Assembly: GCA_022841345.1 (NCBI GenBank)
Contig: JALHRR010000002.1
Location: 62,001-126,000 of the forward strand
Direction of reading: 5' to 3'
From: Saprospiraceae bacterium
GTDB taxonomy: Bacteria; Bacteroidota; Bacteroidia; Chitinophagales; Saprospiraceae
Length of the DNA stretch: 64,000 bases
Made by a program: the position numbers and the translations under genes
Shown here: positions 63,641 to 64,000 of the stretch, in pieces
How positions within the stretch are numbered: the stretch's first letter is position 1
How the letters are laid out: every line of letters begins with the position of its first letter
Notes under the pieces: generated by a model
Databases searched by the model: none
What the model was told of the DNA's origin: nothing
What the model saw: the letters and a program-made list of their open reading frames with translations, nothing else

Positions 63641-64000
63641 CAGGCTGCATTTTAAGGAGGTGAGTAATAAATGGACTTACTATGGATATTAGGTTTGCCG
63701 AACTAAATAACTTATATTTATTCAAATACCCCGGACTAATCCTGGATGAACTGGTGATATTGAACCATTACCTTTTCCAGACTATTGGGGTTGGAATATT
63801 ACTTTAATTTCATTCTGAATTTTGTAAGATATAATCAGATGTATTCATTTTGCAAAGTTTACATAAGTTGATCTCTTTGAAAAGAGTATTTATACCTTAA
63901 ATTGCTTATTACTCAGGAGTATTAATTAACTTAAATCCAAAGTATTATTTCAAACATTAGCTGAACAGAGATTTAACAAACCAATTCCATTTCAATTTGT
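63641..64000. other. Gene-free right edge of the window
   Basis: The sequence is A/T-rich with no gene, repeat or hairpin recognised. It must contain the promoter of the HNH-ATPase gene near 63650-63750. An AAGGAGGTG word at 63654-63662 precedes an 11-codon frame that is not believed to be a gene. Confidence 0.4.

Noticed and set aside
63671-63706. ATG preceded by AAGGAGGTG, an ideal Shine-Dalgarno sequence, with an 11-codon frame
   Set aside because: The spacing is acceptable, but the frame is only 11 codons and strong SD sequences are not typical of this genome; a chance occurrence is more likely.
60660-64000. A retron, since similar HNH and ATPase pairs accompany retron reverse transcriptases
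   Set aside because: No reverse-transcriptase motifs and no clear msr/msd structure are visible up to the window end; a retron gene beyond 64000 cannot be excluded.

Overview
The window is chromosomal DNA from a member of the Bacteroidota, probably of the Saprospiria/Chitinophagia type. The evidence is several secreted proteins with type IX secretion (T9SS) C-terminal sorting domains, a TonB-dependent receptor and a DUF5686 protein with a CarboxypepD_reg-like domain, many short lipoproteins with a lipobox cysteine, TAnnTTTG promoter -7 elements, and mostly weak Shine-Dalgarno sequences. No rRNA, tRNA, transposase or CRISPR array was seen. The genus cannot be set from the sequence alone.

Layout. 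Positions 1-4200 are housekeeping: the end of a probable rplQ, then carA, eno, a small FtsB/DivIC-like protein and sucD. Positions 4500-9450 hold a TetR-SDR pair with two matching operator-like palindromes, and a complete two-gene bacterial NHEJ system (Ku and three-domain LigD). Positions 10100-20200 hold a hexapeptide-repeat enzyme, a T9SS cargo protein with four W-[SN]-[ST]-G repeats, and two paralogous three-gene cassettes. Each cassette has an ECF sigma factor, a protein with one inner-membrane helix and a C-terminal outer-membrane-barrel-like domain, and a lipoprotein. Positions 20600-31100 carry priA, a nucleotide-sugar transferase, a GNAT enzyme, HMG-CoA lyase, a DUF5686 outer-membrane protein and a saccharopine-dehydrogenase-like enzyme. 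Positions 31400-44200 are rich in exported proteins: tandem DUF4331 proteins, a TPR lipoprotein, two more T9SS cargo proteins, a serine hydrolase and a DUF4349 lipoprotein.

Positions 44200-45640 form an unusual block: a four-helix-bundle (23S intervening-sequence type) gene lies between two ~0.5 kb direct repeats, and each repeat is a nest of hairpins. Next come a putative metal-related operon (His-rich exported protein, TonB receptor, ABC ATPase and two DUF3526-type permeases), a SatD-like gene with a membrane partner, several small exported proteins, katG, an OsmC-like protein and a VOC protein. The end of the window (60660-63640) carries a Septu-like defence locus in which an HNH nuclease is fused to the ATPase and a second, paralogous HNH protein follows with a 4-base ATGA overlap.

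The most distinctive non-coding feature is a family of intergenic hairpin chains. In them the word (GA)CATCAC(C) separates successive hairpins. The stems differ in sequence but keep their pairing, and the loops repeatedly contain GCGNAGC. At least seven chains lie between 9.8 and 45.6 kb. They are accompanied by other dispersed repeats: GAGTTATGAG tandems, AACAGCCGG words, a 16-bp CCCCAAAGCTTTGGGG palindrome, a ~120-bp repeat with ACCCGGGGT hairpins, and a ~300-bp repeat with a GTTACTTTTTG hairpin. The best candidates for undescribed biology are the fused Septu-like locus, the duplicated sigma/dual-membrane/lipoprotein cassettes, and the hairpin-chain element family.
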